64,000 bases of DNA from Amorphochlora amoebiformis (Eukaryota > Cercozoa > Chlorarachniophyceae), in the NCBI GenBank assembly GCA_054601695.1, contig BAAHQB010000058.1, positions 434,001 through 498,000 on the forward strand, given 5' to 3'. This document shows positions 60,330 through 64,000 of the stretch, in pieces (position 1 is the stretch's first letter; each line of letters opens with the position of its first letter). The notes under the pieces are model-generated. The model saw nothing but the letters and a program-made list of their open reading frames with translations. It searched no databases and had not been told where the DNA came from. The translations under genes were made by a program, and so were the position numbers.

Positions 60330-60493
60330 TGTATATATATATATATATTATATTATACATATGTTTAGATATTATATGAATTGTATATAGTTGCATGTGA
60401 GTCTACCATCCTTTTCTCAAAGTCCTCATCCTCGGGCGTAGCCCTTGGTCTCATGCCAATGCAACCCATATGTCTCCCCGAACTTCGCTGCAT
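54362..60493 (-). CDS. Bacterial-PH-like (bPH_2, YdbS/YdbT-type) membrane protein, 10 exons
   Basis: Minus-strand exons: 60407-60493, 60210-60250, 58840-58902, 57670-57732, 57149-57197, 56516-56566, 55657-55713, 55433-55531, 54590-54634, 54362-54436 (TAG). Phases agree throughout; 630 nt, 209 residues from ATG 60491-60493. Order: charged N-terminus ([12 protein letters not shown]), [13 protein letters not shown], hydrophobic [20 protein letters not shown] (one or two membrane passes), then the PH-like core: [57 protein letters not shown] and a C-terminal helix ending DEFEDYQTY. The pattern hydrophobic segment - Y.(I/L)TD.R - I..V...G.G.WGD - LR.(L/I)....I matches membrane proteins with a bPH_2 domain, of unknown ligand. 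Exon 56516-56566 uses a GC donor. Possible 5' UTR exons lie at 61211-61254 and 61346-61374. Confidence 0.72.
54437..54589. other. Intron with TA repeat; competing plus-strand frame
   Basis: A plus-strand open frame from ATG 54284 (MSHAHTMIIGLALRIG...) covers the terminal minus exon, but its composition (Ile/Leu/Val/Arg-rich) is what the reverse complement of an acidic/Lys-rich exon gives. The minus reading is preferred. Confidence 0.5.
58574..58637 (+). repeat. (ATT)n trinucleotide repeat
   Basis: About 20 ATT units with two AGT/ACT interruptions, inside TA repeats, in the intron between exons 58840-58902 and 57670-57732. Confidence 0.95.
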
Positions 60494-60538
60494 CTGAAAT
60501 AAAGCTCGTAAATGTATGCTATATATATATATATATGC

Positions 60539-60588
<50 letters not shown>

Positions 60589-60677
60589 TTGTATTGATGT
60601 ATGGAAAATGCAGAAATATTCTTAGTATGTATATATATGTCCATCTATATATATATATATTATATATATATATATGC

Positions 60678-60795
<118 letters not shown>

Positions 60796-60830
60796 GTGTA
60801 TGTGTATATATATAATTTACATAAATATAC

Positions 60831-60879
<49 letters not shown>

Positions 60880-60936
60880 GCATGCATATATATGTACATG
60901 TACTCATAAATATATGTACATACACCCACACGTTTA

Positions 60937-61017
<81 letters not shown>

Positions 61018-61070
61018 TATGTGCACTTATGTATAATATTTGTATGTATTCGTTTATATATCATATACAC

Positions 61071-61115
<45 letters not shown>

Positions 61116-61254
61116 TATACATATATATATATATAAATGTATATATTTAAATATATATATATATATATGAACATATATATGTAAATATAACCTTTATAAT
61201 ATATACATACCGTAGGATTCAAAGGAGAAGCTCGAAAGGTCGCCGTGGGAAGGC

Positions 61255-61997
61255 CTTCACAGCAAACAAAACAATCAAACTTAAACTGTTTTCGCAAGAT
61301 TCACACCCGAGGTGACAGATTCTAGTTTTCCTTGTATAGACTTACGACTCGCAGTTCACTATCCGTGAGATCATGAATACCGGCGTGAAAGCATAAAATG
61401 TTCACTGCTAGAGAAAAGCTTACATGGACCAAAGCTGTGAGAACATGTACATGGTTTTGAGAATGTTTCCTCGACGTTGGAACACGTCCATGAGGATTAA
61501 GGCCATGATGCTCAGTGTGGGAATACGTACATGGATGTCAACCGGGTATGGGAGTTCTACAGAATACACACGATCCGTGAGAGTGCGTCTTTTGTACGGG
61601 TTGAAGACAAGCGTGTGTAATACGCCCATGGGATACAGTTAGTAAGAGTTTGTGTACGTTCGTGCAAACATGTACATTCATGCTAAGGTCCGCGAGGCCA
61701 TGAGTATTGGTAGTGTGAATTTGTGACGATAAATAGGGAACAAAAATTGAGAAAGCTCTGGCCCGGAGATCTCCTTACCGACGGATTTTTCACGAGAAAA
61801 AAAGGCAATCCCGGCCCAGGCTGTGGCTACAGCCAGGATGATCATCCCAATTTTGCGCGGAAAGGCATTTGGGTTCGAGGGGCGGGAAAGCTGGACGTGC
61901 ATATCGTGTGGCCGTGTCAAGAGGCGGTGTGGATAGTAGTCAAAGTTTTGCCGACAAGTTCTCCGGATATTTCTAATTTCTCGCTTACGGCAAAATA
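61255..61997. promoter_or_regulatory. Candidate bidirectional promoter / 5' UTR region
   Basis: Unique sequence between the divergent PH-like (-) and TPR (+) genes, the least repetitive stretch of the right end. 61430-61560 contains several degenerate units near GTGGGAATACGTACATGGAT. A plus-strand open frame 61723-61996 ends in TAATG, its stop overlapping the downstream ATG 61998; it could be an upstream ORF or chance. No TATA or initiator could be distinguished from the AT-rich background. Confidence 0.4.
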
Positions 61998-63956
<1,959 letters not shown>

Positions 63957-64000
63957 GTATATTTGTATAAATACACATATATTATCAACAAATACATACA

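Overview
This is an intron-rich eukaryotic nuclear sequence dominated by simple repeats. (TA)n tracts occur throughout, with (GTATGT)n/(CATACA)n arrays, long one-strand CT or GA tracts, and long arrays of the telomere-type hexamer TTAGGG/CCCTAA. I found no rRNA, tRNA, CRISPR array, transposon ORF or prokaryote-style operon. Because TATATA reads as Ile-Tyr in every frame without stops, most long ORFs here are artefacts. The genes appear only as short unique islands (15-103 nt), each flanked by AG and GT and joined in a consistent reading phase. I assembled genes on that rule: island + AG/GT edges + phase continuity + protein-like content.

Layout. 1265-10650 (+): a 12-exon DUF1769-like gene, 284 codons. 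10600-10839 (-): a coding-like exon overlapping its 3' end. 10.8-14.7 kb: spacer with TTAGGG arrays and minisatellites. 14729-17423 (-): a small weakly supported gene. 17557-37160 (-): a large unrecognised gene of at least 21 exons whose introns hold most of the CCCTAA arrays. 38112-38172 (+): one orphan exon. 38.3-42 kb: spacer. 41997-49980 (-): a second unrecognised gene of about 15 exons rich in Lys, Arg and His. 50.9-52.06 kb: unique spacer. 52064-53983 (+): a complete 66-residue G-protein gamma subunit ending in a CAAX box. 54362-60493 (-): a 10-exon, 209-residue bacterial-PH-like membrane protein. 61998-63956 (+): the first TPR repeats of an STI1/HOP-like co-chaperone, cut by the window end. 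The G-gamma and PH-like genes converge, and the PH-like and TPR genes diverge. I see no shared pathway.

Organism. Canonical GT-AG introns, a CAAX-tailed G-gamma, DUF1769 and TTAGGG-type repeats indicate a microbial eukaryote (protist, alga or similar). I cannot name the lineage. The PH-like protein recalls organellar membrane proteins of photosynthetic lineages, but this is weak evidence.

Main observation. Many exons are accompanied by partial direct copies of their own edge, placed only on the intron side and spaced by TA tracts. Copies of the 5' edge with its acceptor lie upstream; copies of the 3' edge with its donor lie downstream. At least fourteen exons show this. Separately, several introns of the large minus-strand gene consist almost entirely of CCCTAA repeats running from splice site to splice site.
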